Shown here: piece after piece, positions 1 to 6,511 of the stretch | How positions within the stretch are numbered: position 1 is the first letter of the stretch | Layout of the letters: the number at the start of each line of letters is the position of its first letter | Origin: Clostridia bacterium | GTDB taxonomy: Bacteria > Bacillota > Clostridia > Christensenellales > Borkfalkiaceae | Direction of reading: 5' to 3' | Length of the DNA stretch: 30,277 nt | NCBI GenBank assembly: GCA_900769565.1 | Contig: CAAGHC010000034.1 | Location: 1 to 30,277 of the forward strand | The notes under the pieces: model-generated | Seen by the model: the letters and a program-made list of their open reading frames with translations, nothing else | The model's database searches: none | What the model was told of the DNA's origin: nothing | Position numbers and translations under genes: made by a program

Positions 1-72
1 TTGTTTTATTGGTTGCAACTGGCAGGTCGCAACTTTTATTATACACAGACGGAGGATTTTACTCAACGGTAA
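1..72 (+). CDS. Possible 3' end of an unidentified plus-strand gene (partial)
   Basis: One plus-strand frame is open from the first base to a TAA at 70-72, and its last residues read like a real C-terminus (ending TEDFTQR). A strong plus-strand hairpin terminator begins 12 nt later, which is the usual spacing for the end of a gene. Only 23 codons are visible and two other frames are also open here, so this is weakly supported. No family can be recognised. Confidence 0.2.
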   Translation: MFYWLQLAGRNFYYTQTEDFTQR

Positions 73-84
73 ACCTTTACTGGA

Positions 85-113
85 CCCCCAGACTATCTGG
101 GGGTTTATTGTTT
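85..113 (+). terminator. Rho-independent terminator, plus strand
   Basis: A GC-rich 8-bp stem, CCCCCAGA / TCTGGGGG, with a 3-nt CTA loop occupies 85-103 and is followed by the T-rich stretch TTTATTGTTT. It probably terminates a gene entering from the left edge of the window. Confidence 0.6.
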
Positions 114-119
114 ACACAA

Positions 120-149
120 AAAAGGAAGTAACACACGTTACTTCCTTTT
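120..149. terminator. Bidirectional terminator between the left-edge gene and eda
   Basis: A perfect 13-bp stem (AAAAGGAAGTAAC / GTTACTTCCTTTT) closes on the loop ACAC. On the minus strand the stem is followed by a run of six T residues, and on the plus strand by GTTTTTTTT. It lies 7 nt past the eda stop codon, so its main job is probably to end the fucosidase-eda transcript. It can also act as a backup for plus-strand transcription arriving from the left. Confidence 0.8.
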
Positions 150-156
150 GTTTTTT

Positions 157-804
157 TTATTCTTTAACTGCTTGCACGTACTTGTTAGCAAGGTCGGTTA
201 TATAATCAAAACGATTTTCCTTTATTGCCTTTTTGTCTATTACGTTAGAGCCTATGCCAAACCCACGAACGCCTGCGGACAAAAACTCTTTAACGTTAGA
301 TAAATCCACCCCACCGACGGCCAAAAATTTAATATGTGAAAGTGGCGCTTTAACAGCCTTAAAATAGCCAACGCCCAAGTTTGCTATCGGAAAAAGTTTA
401 ACGAAGTCAGCACCGTATAGATGTGCGCTCTGCACTTCGGTAGGCGTAAGCGCACCCGGCATAGACACTAGCCCTAACTCTTTAGTTTTTTGTATAACTT
501 CGGCTCTCGTATCAGGCGAAATTATAAACTTACCGCCTGCGTTTTTGGTTAATTCAACTTGCTTTGGCGTAAGCACCGTGCCAGCGCCTATGAGCATCTT
601 ATCACCCAAAGCATCAACTATCATTTTAATATTATCCGCAGTCTGCTCGTCTAAAACCTTTCCCGTAGAGTCAAAGGTAATTTCCATAAGACGGATACCA
701 CCGTCGTACAAAGCGTTTGCAAGTGGCAAAAGTTTATCCCTTTCCACACCGCGCACGATAACTATTATTTTCTCGTCAATAATCGTTTGAATAGTTGATT
801 GCAT
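157..804 (-). CDS. eda: KDPG / KHG aldolase
   Basis: 2-Dehydro-3-deoxy-phosphogluconate aldolase splits KDPG into pyruvate and glyceraldehyde-3-phosphate in the cytosol, the last step of the Entner-Doudoroff and uronate pathways. The 215-residue protein has the usual family length and is a full TIM barrel. The catalytic glutamate is E41 in LMEITFDS, the substrate loop IGAGTVLTP lies at 72-80, and the Schiff-base lysine is K136 in DFVKLFP. A GGV phosphate-binding turn follows near residue 164. The start ATG is preceded by AGAGGG. It lies 21 nt downstream of the fucosidase-like gene, shares its promoter and ends at a strong terminator. The substrate could instead be KDPGal or 4-hydroxy-2-oxoglutarate, since these enzymes are hard to separate by sequence. 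Its company with lyase genes further along suggests uronate catabolism (inference). Confidence 0.93.
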   Translation of the reverse strand: MQSTIQTIIDEKIIVIVRGVERDKLLPLANALYDGGIRLMEITFDSTGKVLDEQTADNIKMIVDALGDKMLIGAGTVLTPKQVELTKNAGGKFIISPDTRAEVIQKTKELGLVSMPGALTPTEVQSAHLYGADFVKLFPIANLGVGYFKAVKAPLSHIKFLAVGGVDLSNVKEFLSAGVRGFGIGSNVIDKKAIKENRFDYITDLANKYVQAVKE

Positions 805-825
805 ACTGCCCTCTAAAATTAAAAT

Positions 826-1791
826 TTATTCACCTTTTAGTTTTGCACCGATTTCTTTTAGTATATCAACTTGCGGTGCAGGTATTCTGCCTAGATAGTC
901 CGGGCTTACGTTTAGCAATAAGTTTACACCGTGATTGTTTACCTTTTCCTTAATCGCCAAAATTTCATCAGCAGTCTTGTAATCGTTGTCGTAACCCTTA
1001 TACCCCCAAGTATGGTTCATGGTAACGCAAGCCTCGCCTAAACCGTCCCAATTCTTATCGGGAAGTTTATTGTCTTCAAACGAGTGGAAGTCGCCTATGC
1101 CGTTACCCACCCTTGACGGCACAAGACAGTCGGGTTGATAAGTCTTAATAAGGTCGTAAACTTCCTTACTTTGTTCGGGGGTAATTTCACACGGGTCGTC
1201 ACACCAAATAAGCAATAGGTCGCCGTATTTGGTTAATATCTCTTTTAATTGCGGTTTGATTTTTTTGTTTAAGCAGATATTAAAGTCTTTCTTTTCTTTA
1301 TCGGGAAAATCCCAGTTATTCGACCATTCACAGTTAAGCCACGGGTCGATATAATTTACACCGCCACCGTGCTCTTCGTGAAAGTCTAATTCTTGCGAAT
1401 AGTATAACCCTAACTTCATATCGTACTTTCTGCACGCTTTAGCAAGTTCGTCCACAACGTCACGACCAAACGGCGTTGCATCAACAACGTTATAACTGTC
1501 CACTTCAGACTTAAACATAGCAAAGCCTTCTTGGTGTTTACTTGTGAATACGATATATTCCATACCCGCCTCTTTAGCGAGTTTAACCCACTCTTCTGCG
1601 TCAAAGTATATAGGGTTAAACGCCTTTGCAAGTTGTTCGTATTCCTTGATAGGAATTCTGTTATACGTCATAACCCATTCTGCGGGGAATTCCGTTCTCT
1701 TCCCCTTCCATTCACCTGCGGGAATACTATATAAACCCCAGTGTATAAACATACCGAATTTAGCCTTTTTAAACCATTCTTTATTATTCAT
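826..1791 (-). CDS. GH29-like alpha-L-fucosidase, short form
   Basis: The 321-residue protein has the GH29 opening WFKKAKFGMFIHWGLYS (residues 6-22), the FTSKHQEGFAMF block (82-93) and a strand LLLIWCDDP (192-200) in which D198 is the likely nucleophile (family form WFD). It would be a retaining exo-glycosidase that releases terminal L-fucose. It stops at the end of the TIM barrel, so the C-terminal beta-sandwich found in most GH29 enzymes (usually above 420 residues) is absent. The family HH pair reads HQ at 86-87 and WFD reads WCD, so substrate specificity may differ. There is no signal peptide, so it is probably cytosolic. It is the first gene of a two-gene operon with eda, under a consensus promoter. 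Family membership is secure; fucose specificity is not. Confidence 0.85.
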   Translation of the reverse strand: MNNKEWFKKAKFGMFIHWGLYSIPAGEWKGKRTEFPAEWVMTYNRIPIKEYEQLAKAFNPIYFDAEEWVKLAKEAGMEYIVFTSKHQEGFAMFKSEVDSYNVVDATPFGRDVVDELAKACRKYDMKLGLYYSQELDFHEEHGGGVNYIDPWLNCEWSNNWDFPDKEKKDFNICLNKKIKPQLKEILTKYGDLLLIWCDDPCEITPEQSKEVYDLIKTYQPDCLVPSRVGNGIGDFHSFEDNKLPDKNWDGLGEACVTMNHTWGYKGYDNDYKTADEILAIKEKVNNHGVNLLLNVSPDYLGRIPAPQVDILKEIGAKLKGE

Positions 1792-1819
1792 AATTTTTTC
1801 CTAAAACATAGTTAAATAC

Positions 1820-1848
1820 ATTATAAACGCATTTTTATTGTTTGTCAA
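1820..1848 (-). promoter_or_regulatory. Consensus sigma-70/SigA promoter for the fucosidase-eda operon
   Basis: On the minus strand TTGACA (1843-1848) is separated by exactly 17 nt from TATAAT (1820-1825), a perfect match to the vegetative promoter consensus. Transcription should start near 1812, leaving about 20 nt before the ATG at 1791. The -35 box lies inside the short stub at 1835-1903. No clear operator palindrome overlaps it. Confidence 0.85.
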
Positions 1849-1903
1849 TACTAATACAAGATAGTAACTCTTCTACACGCTTTTCAATCTCTACTTTCAA
1901 CAT
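1835..1903 (-). pseudogene. 22-codon stub resembling the N-terminus of a GH3 glycosidase
   Basis: A short frame starts with ATG 15 nt after the preceding gene's stop, has AAAGG 8 nt upstream of the start, and ends at a TAA at 1835-1837. Its product contains IEKRVEELLSCISIDKQ. This resembles the conserved opening of GH3 beta-glucosidases (RVEELLSKMTLEEK-like, from memory of the family). The rest of a GH3 protein (over 700 residues) is absent, so the frame looks like the 5' stub of a deleted gene. With so few residues the resemblance could be chance, and a real small protein is possible. Confidence 0.35.
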
Positions 1904-1918
1904 GAATTTGACCTTTAA

Positions 1919-2710
1919 CTATTTATTCGTATTTAGTTCCACGCATATAGGATAGTGGTCGGATAGATATATACCTGAAACCTTATCTTCCCAAGTAGCC
2001 ACCTTGCCAACGCACTCTTTTAACGTCTTCGATAGGAATATATAGTCTATTTTGTTCGGCTCAAACTCGCCTTTATCATTCTTCCTTTCGCCAAAGCCGT
2101 GATAACTAGCTTTAACGCATTTAGTAACGTCGGTTAGCCAAGTTTGTTCGTTCATAAGTAAAATAGGCTCGCTATTTTCAATTGAGTTAAAATCGCCTAA
2201 AATCACCGTGCTATCTTTATCCACTCTTTCTTTGTTGTTTTCAATATAATTAAGAATAACGTTTATGCCGTCGACCATTGCTTTATCTGAAACGTGGTCC
2301 AAATGCACGTTAAACATATTGATAGTTTTTTTACTAGCCTTATCTAAAAGCCTTAAGTAATTGCAAACTCTAGGACAATCGCTTTGGTCTAAAAACCTTG
2401 AACCTGCAACGTACGGTGTTGGGCTTAACCAAAATAGGTCGAACCCCAAAGGCATGAATTCTTCTTTTAAGTACGCAATATATAAACCTTCGATATCGTA
2501 ATTTGCAGAGCGCATACCACCTACGAACTCGTATTCTGGTAGCATCTTTTTTAACATTTCTAAAGATTTTTCCACCACTTCTTGAAAGGCGATTACCGAC
2601 GGTTTTTCTTTCATGATTTTATCATAAATAAACCCTGCACGGTGAATAAAATTATTTATTCCGTCACAATGGTCGTATACGCAACGCAAATTCCAAGTAA
2701 CTATTTTCAT
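1919..2710 (-). CDS. Endonuclease/exonuclease/phosphatase (EEP) family hydrolase
   Basis: This 263-residue protein carries the full set of EEP metal-dependent phosphoesterase motifs: TWNLR (5-9), the metal-binding glutamate E44 in AFQEV, NVHLDH (134-139), GDFNS (172-176), a KIDYIFL block near residue 220 and the terminal SDHYP with D251 and H252. The fold hydrolyses phosphodiesters in nucleic acids, phospholipids or inositol phosphates, and the sequence does not decide among these. No signal peptide is visible, so it should be intracellular. It has its own consensus-like promoter, a GGAG site seven nucleotides before the ATG, and no partner gene. I see no terminator directly after it. Confidence 0.88.
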   Translation of the reverse strand: MKIVTWNLRCVYDHCDGINNFIHRAGFIYDKIMKEKPSVIAFQEVVEKSLEMLKKMLPEYEFVGGMRSANYDIEGLYIAYLKEEFMPLGFDLFWLSPTPYVAGSRFLDQSDCPRVCNYLRLLDKASKKTINMFNVHLDHVSDKAMVDGINVILNYIENNKERVDKDSTVILGDFNSIENSEPILLMNEQTWLTDVTKCVKASYHGFGERKNDKGEFEPNKIDYIFLSKTLKECVGKVATWEDKVSGIYLSDHYPICVELNTNK

Positions 2711-2740
2711 TTTATTTCTCCAACGTTTATTTCATCATAA

Positions 2741-2769
2741 ATTTTACTTTATGTTGATTATATTGTCAA
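2741..2769 (-). promoter_or_regulatory. Promoter of the EEP-family gene
   Basis: On the minus strand TTGACA (2764-2769) and TAAAAT (2741-2746) are spaced by 17 nt. The predicted transcription start is near 2733, some 20 nt before the ATG. It sits directly downstream of the terminator of the ECF gene, so the EEP gene is an independent unit. Confidence 0.7.
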
Positions 2770-2792
2770 CAGTTAAATCTGTTTTTGTCGAA

Positions 2793-2832
2793 TAAAAAAT
2801 ATCACCCTTTGTTAAATGCAACAAAAGGTGAT
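2793..2832 (-). terminator. Rho-independent terminator of the ECF S-component gene
   Basis: ATCACCCTTTGTT (2801-2813) and AACAAAAGGTGAT (2820-2832) pair as a 13-bp stem with one mismatch. On the minus strand it is followed by ATTTTTTATT. It begins 31 nt past the stop of the ECF gene. Confidence 0.75.
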
Positions 2833-2863
2833 TTCATTATTACGTTATATATATTATTTTGAT

Positions 2864-3379
2864 TTAATCGTTTAGTCTTTCTATTGCTTTAGTCACGGTT
2901 AGCGCCTTCATAACTATTACCGAAAGCGTTACACCAACAGCACCTTGCAACAAATTCCACGGTACGTTAACGATTGCAACACCTGCCGTAGCGAAGAATA
3001 AAATTTCATAAAAGAAATATCCAAACGCCATAACGAGTGCGCCTACTATTCCACCTACTATTTGCGATATCATTTGCTTTTTAGTTAACTTAAACATAAG
3101 CACGTAGATAGCGTATGCGCAAAGCGCCATGCACGATTTTATTATTAGCGTTCCGGGTGCGTAAGAAATATAACCTATCAAATCTGCTATACCAGAGCCA
3201 ACCCCACCGGCAATCGTTCCCCAAATCGGTCCTAAAATAAAAACTGAAAGAAGAACGAACACGTCGCCAAGATTAACGTATCCTAAAGGTAAAGGAATTC
3301 TAATAAACATAGTGGCAACAGTTGTAAGTGCCATTAAAAGCGCAGTGATTACAAGTTTTTTGGTGCTTAATTTTTTCAT
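2864..3379 (-). CDS. ECF-type vitamin transporter S component
   Basis: A 171-residue, very hydrophobic membrane protein with a short basic start (MKKLSTKK) and about five or six transmembrane helices. It has the S-component hallmark of a small residue-rich helix after a GDV/FVLL segment: YVNLGDVFVLLSVFILG at about 34-50, then GTIAGGVGSGIADL. S components bind one vitamin or precursor and join a shared EcfT/EcfA/EcfA' energy module. That module is not in the window, so this is probably a group II system served from elsewhere. The ligand cannot be read from the sequence; hydroxymethylpyrimidine, riboflavin-like and related S components are possible. AAGGAG lies seven nucleotides upstream of the ATG. 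I looked for and did not find a riboswitch or a NiaR-like site ahead of it. Confidence 0.8.
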   Translation of the reverse strand: MKKLSTKKLVITALLMALTTVATMFIRIPLPLGYVNLGDVFVLLSVFILGPIWGTIAGGVGSGIADLIGYISYAPGTLIIKSCMALCAYAIYVLMFKLTKKQMISQIVGGIVGALVMAFGYFFYEILFFATAGVAIVNVPWNLLQGAVGVTLSVIVMKALTVTKAIERLND

Positions 3380-3422
3380 ACTGTTTCTCCTTGGAATTTA
3401 TATCTAATCCATAAAACCATTC

Positions 3423-3444
3423 ATTTGCTTTTTCTAGAGCAAAT
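3423..3444. repeat. Inverted repeat at the transcription start of the ECF gene
   Basis: ATTTGCT (3423-3429) and AGCAAAT (3438-3444) form 7-bp arms around an 8-nt spacer. It overlaps the edge of the -10 box and the predicted transcription start. It could be an operator or a 5' stem-loop in the mRNA; the arms are short, so chance is possible. Confidence 0.35.
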
Positions 3445-3471
3445 TATAGCACTAACAATTCACATTTACAA
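3443..3471 (-). promoter_or_regulatory. Probable promoter of the ECF S-component gene
   Basis: On the minus strand TATAAT (3443-3448) is preceded, after 17 nt, by TTGTAA (3466-3471), a four-of-six match to the -35 consensus. The -35 box lies inside the last codons of the phosphotriesterase stub, so the promoter sits on the remnant of the truncated gene. Confidence 0.55.
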
Positions 3472-3610
3472 CTAATTTTAACACTTTTTTATCGAAAAAA
3501 GCCGAAAGGTTGATAAAAATATGTTCGTGTGGGGTTACAATCCCAAGCTCATCTGCTGACTTTTCACCTAGAACGGTGTTTATTTTATCCTTAAATAATT
3601 TCGTCTCCAT
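3452..3610 (-). pseudogene. Truncated phosphotriesterase-family gene (N-terminal stub)
   Basis: The 52-codon frame starts with ATG inside the end of the upstream gene (20-nt overlap, so translationally coupled) and reads KINTVLGEKSADELG then PHEHIFINLSAFF. This is the conserved N-terminus of phosphotriesterase-related amidohydrolases, with the first metal-ligand pair H-x-H at H28 and H30. Family members run to about 300-350 residues, but here the frame diverges after FFDKK and stops. The remaining roughly 280 codons are missing, and only about 70 nt separate the stop from the ECF gene. It therefore cannot form the barrel. The overlap suggests the intact gene once worked with its upstream neighbour, perhaps as a lactonase or esterase in sugar catabolism (inference). 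Confidence 0.75.
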
Positions 3611-4352
3611 TTTCTTCCATCCATTTTCTAGCAGTTTCCACGGCCTCAAAGCCCATATCTGCAACGCCGTTAGTATGTAACACTATACCTTCAACTTGAC
3701 CACACTTTAACATTTCTTTAGCACGATTTAATTGATAAAGTACGGTTTCAGGGCTTGCCTGTTTTTTGTTGCCAAAATCATATAAATAGCAACCTACCAT
3801 GCGTTTTTGATGCTTATGTCTTTCCAAAAACTCTTTTACCCTTAATTCAAACTCGTCATTGTTTGCCGCATGCCAAAACCATAATATTATTCCATCGAAT
3901 ACGGGCAAAAATTCTTTAAGAACAACTTCGTCCGTGTTCATAGTATAATATACAAGCCACATTTCTAAAGGATTAGGGGTTGCACTATGTAATTTGTTTT
4001 TTAATGCAATTAGTTTATCTGCAGTATAGTGTTCGTAACTACCTTTAGTGCCTTTATTGAAAAAGTCGTCAAATACGCCGTGCGTAATATTCTTATAAGA
4101 TTTTGCCAACTCTACAACGTCATCAACTTGGTCTGCATTTTCTATACTCCAACCAAGTCTTGAACACCTTTCACACTCTTTGCTACATTCGTGACGGTCA
4201 ACTTTGTTGTGCATAGGAACGTAGAATACGTTCCTAGCACCTAAATAATCCATTCCGTCTACGGGCGTCATACATCCATCCAAATCAAATTCTGCTACTA
4301 ACGAGTGTGGTGGATGTCCCCAAATCCAAACTTTGTCTCTTAATTTTTCCAT
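3591..4352 (-). CDS. Uncharacterised protein with IWGH motif, glycan-locus associated
   Basis: I cannot assign a named family. The 253-residue protein opens with VWIWGHPPHS (8-17) and MTPVDGMDYLGARNV (28-42). This recalls uncharacterised proteins of Paenibacillus and Lentisphaerae glycan loci that begin LWIWGHE and contain a MTP-EG-YYLG segment; that is recollection, not a search. Alternating strand-like and helix-like blocks (THGVFDDFF, WLVYYT, FDGIILWFWHA, RMVGCYLYDFG) suggest a TIM-barrel-like fold. There is a Cys cluster, C56-x3-C60-x2-C63, that could bind metal. No signal peptide is present. The gene overlaps the phosphotriesterase stub by 20 nt and follows the Big2 lipoprotein gene by 22 nt, so all were once one operon. 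The start has AAGGA upstream. Confidence 0.7.
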   Translation of the reverse strand: MEKLRDKVWIWGHPPHSLVAEFDLDGCMTPVDGMDYLGARNVFYVPMHNKVDRHECSKECERCSRLGWSIENADQVDDVVELAKSYKNITHGVFDDFFNKGTKGSYEHYTADKLIALKNKLHSATPNPLEMWLVYYTMNTDEVVLKEFLPVFDGIILWFWHAANNDEFELRVKEFLERHKHQKRMVGCYLYDFGNKKQASPETVLYQLNRAKEMLKCGQVEGIVLHTNGVADMGFEAVETARKWMEENGDEII

Positions 4353-4374
4353 TGTTGTTTTCCTTATGTTTTGC

Positions 4375-4962
4375 TTATACTACGGTAATGTTTACCGTTT
4401 TTACCCCTTCAAATCCAAAATAGTTTGCAGTAATCGTAACGATTGCCGTGCCTGCAGAAACTCCCGAAACAGTTCCACTTTGGTCAACAGTCAATACAGC
4501 GCTATTTGAACTTGAAAAACTTACGTTTGCTGAAATATCTTTATTTTTATACTTTACCGTATATCCTATGGAAATTTGATTTCCCGTTTCAATAGTGTAA
4601 CTATTATTTGTTAATGATAACAACGGAACAGCTCCCGAAGATGCTACAGTTACTTCACAACTTGCACTAGTTTCACCAACAGTTGCAGTAACAACGGCAA
4701 CGCCTTCGCCTATTGAAAAGATTTTTCCATTTTCTACGGTTAAAACGTTTGTGTCAGACGACGACCATTCAACCACGTATTCAGTAAAACCTTCTACCGT
4801 GGCTTTTAGTTGTGCGCTTTCATATAGGTCAAGTGAAATTTCAGTTTTATTTAACTTAACAGTTTTTGCCGTTTCATTAGGTTGAGAACAAGCAACAATA
4901 CTGCAAGATATACCTATTACCAAAAGTAACGAAATAAAAATTCTATATAAATTCTTTTTCAT
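4375..4962 (-). CDS. Small lipoprotein with two Big2-like Ig domains
   Basis: Starting at the ATG at 4962, the 195-residue product has a basic N-terminus, a hydrophobic stretch and a lipobox IVAC with C25 as the lipidated cysteine. It is thus probably anchored on the outer face of the membrane. Two bacterial Ig-like group 2 domains follow, about 37-107 and 113-195. Each carries the typical VEWSSSDTNVLTVENGKI or VSFSSSNSAVLTVDQSGTV segment and an AGTAIVT-type strand. The frame can be extended to a TTG at 4995, but the signal peptide and the TAA-G-ATG coupling to the upstream gene favour 4962. There is no catalytic domain, so its role is likely binding or spacing. Its expression is doubtful because the upstream gene has lost its promoter end. 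Confidence 0.8.
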   Translation of the reverse strand: MKKNLYRIFISLLLVIGISCSIVACSQPNETAKTVKLNKTEISLDLYESAQLKATVEGFTEYVVEWSSSDTNVLTVENGKIFSIGEGVAVVTATVGETSASCEVTVASSGAVPLLSLTNNSYTIETGNQISIGYTVKYKNKDISANVSFSSSNSAVLTVDQSGTVSGVSAGTAIVTITANYFGFEGVKTVNITVV

Positions 4963-4963
4963 C

Positions 4964-6511
4964 TTAAACACCCCACGAAACCCAAAGTTCATCAATAAAG
5001 CCTTCGTTTTGATACTTTTCAGAAGTCTTCAAAATACCTACTCTAGTAGCGTCTTCTTTGAACTTCATTTTCTTTTCTAAAAGTTCCTTTTCACCGTAAG
5101 TATCGCCGTAAAGCTTGATGTCGATATAACGGAAAGATAAAGAATCTAAACTAATTCTATCATAAAGCGTTTCGTACATATCTAGGTCAACGTCTTTTAT
5201 AGGCAAGATGCTTTCAAACGCTTGATTGATTAACTCATTAAACTTATTAACCGTTCCTCTCGGGTAGAATTCTGCTGAAAGGTTAGTTGAGAAAACACCA
5301 CCTTGACCACCACTATTTTCTATAACGTTAAAGTTTGCATTATAGTAGTAAATCAATTCTTTCATTGCGGGTGCGGCTTCCTTATAATAGTTGTCGCAAT
5401 ACTCGTCAATGAGTTGGTTTATATCAAGATTTACGTTCCACATCAATTTAGAACTTAACCATATCTTTAAGTTAGCAAAATCAGGTGCGGGGTCATTTAA
5501 GTGTTGCGATTGCTCAAACAAGAAGTGAACGTTATAGTTCTTTAAGAATACGTAAGACTCTTTCATAGCGTTTATCCAGTTATACGGTGCCAAAAAGTCC
5601 GAGAAACATACGCTATACGTCCACATACAAATCTTTTTACTTACAGCCTTCCACTGGTCCATTTTATCTTTGGACGCTGCGTTATCTTCATGGTAAAACG
5701 ATTGAGTATATTTTGCATAAAGCGGTGCATAGAACGGGAAAACGTTATCTCTACAAATTGCATCTTCAGCTATAGGTTGATAATTACCGTTCGCGTCTTT
5801 TTTAACGGGCGCATCTTCAACTAACAAATAAGCAAAGAACCAAATATTGATATTTCTATCGTAATTATTTTCTTTCTTATACTCTTCAAAAGCGTCTGAA
5901 ACTTTATTACAGAACTTAAGTGCCGTAATCGAACCTGCACCACCGTATTTTTCAATCTCTTCGGTACAAGCAGGACAAGTACACCATGATGCGTAGTCTT
6001 CTTGAGTGATAGTAATATTTTCAATGCCAGGGTTTGAAACTACTACGTCAATAAATTTTTCCATAAAGGTATCAAACATGGCGTTAAATTCTTGCTCGTT
6101 TCCTCTTGCAAGGTAACAAAGTTGGTCGCCTTGGATAGAATACCAGTCCGGATGACTTTCACCATACGTAGATTTAGGTAAGTATGCAAAAGTGTTGTGC
6201 CATCTTCTTCCGTCAACCGAAATAACCGAATCACTTTCATGGTTAACCCTTAAATCAAGCGAATAAGTTTCGTTCTTAAATAGCGTACGGAAATAAGGCA
6301 TACGGAAAGCAAAATCAGGAACTTCCGTAACGTCGAAATCATAAAGGTTTACGTTGATTTTCTTATCGTAAATCTTTTCGTCGTTAGCATAAATACCGTA
6401 ATTTATGGTGTGTTTCAAAAATTCAGAAACTGAATAATAAGTTCCGTGGTCACCACCACCGCATAAGAATACTGATTTGTCTTTAGTTACTATAATTAGC
6501 CTTAAGGAAGG
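4964..6511 (-). pseudogene. 5'-truncated DUF4838 glycosidase-like gene
   Basis: The protein matches the two DUF4838 proteins of the large operon across its TIM-barrel part: the EVPDFAFRMPYF segment, the TQEDYASWCTCPACTEE block with C-x-C-x2-C, WTYSV and LSSKLMWNVN. The reading frame remains open upstream of the first usable start codon (TTG at 6418), back to a stop at 6512-6514. That upstream stretch encodes KDKSVFLCGGGDHGTYYS, which is homologous to residues around 83-99 of the intact paralog at 23901-25781. So about 77 residues plus any signal peptide are gone, and no ATG, GTG or TTG exists in the missing part. No ribosome site precedes the TTG. The break coincides with the start of the AraC-like gene on the other strand. 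The barrel region itself has no stop codon or frameshift, so the loss may be recent. Confidence 0.8.

Noticed and set aside
3380..3480. Riboswitch or NiaR operator ahead of the ECF gene, which would identify its vitamin
   Set aside because: The predicted leader is only about 55 nt, too short for common vitamin riboswitches. Only a TGTAAA half-site is present, not the palindrome seen before nadA.
3611..3664. Extension of the phosphotriesterase stub to an earlier start at 3664
   Set aside because: The added residues are the upstream gene read in another frame; the ATG at 3610 with family-like residues shortly after it is the better start.
3591..4352. Radical SAM enzyme, because of C56-x3-C60-x2-C63
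   Set aside because: The spacing fits, but the other radical SAM features (a GGE-type motif and the usual surrounding strand pattern) are not visible. The protein starts with a different, unrelated motif.
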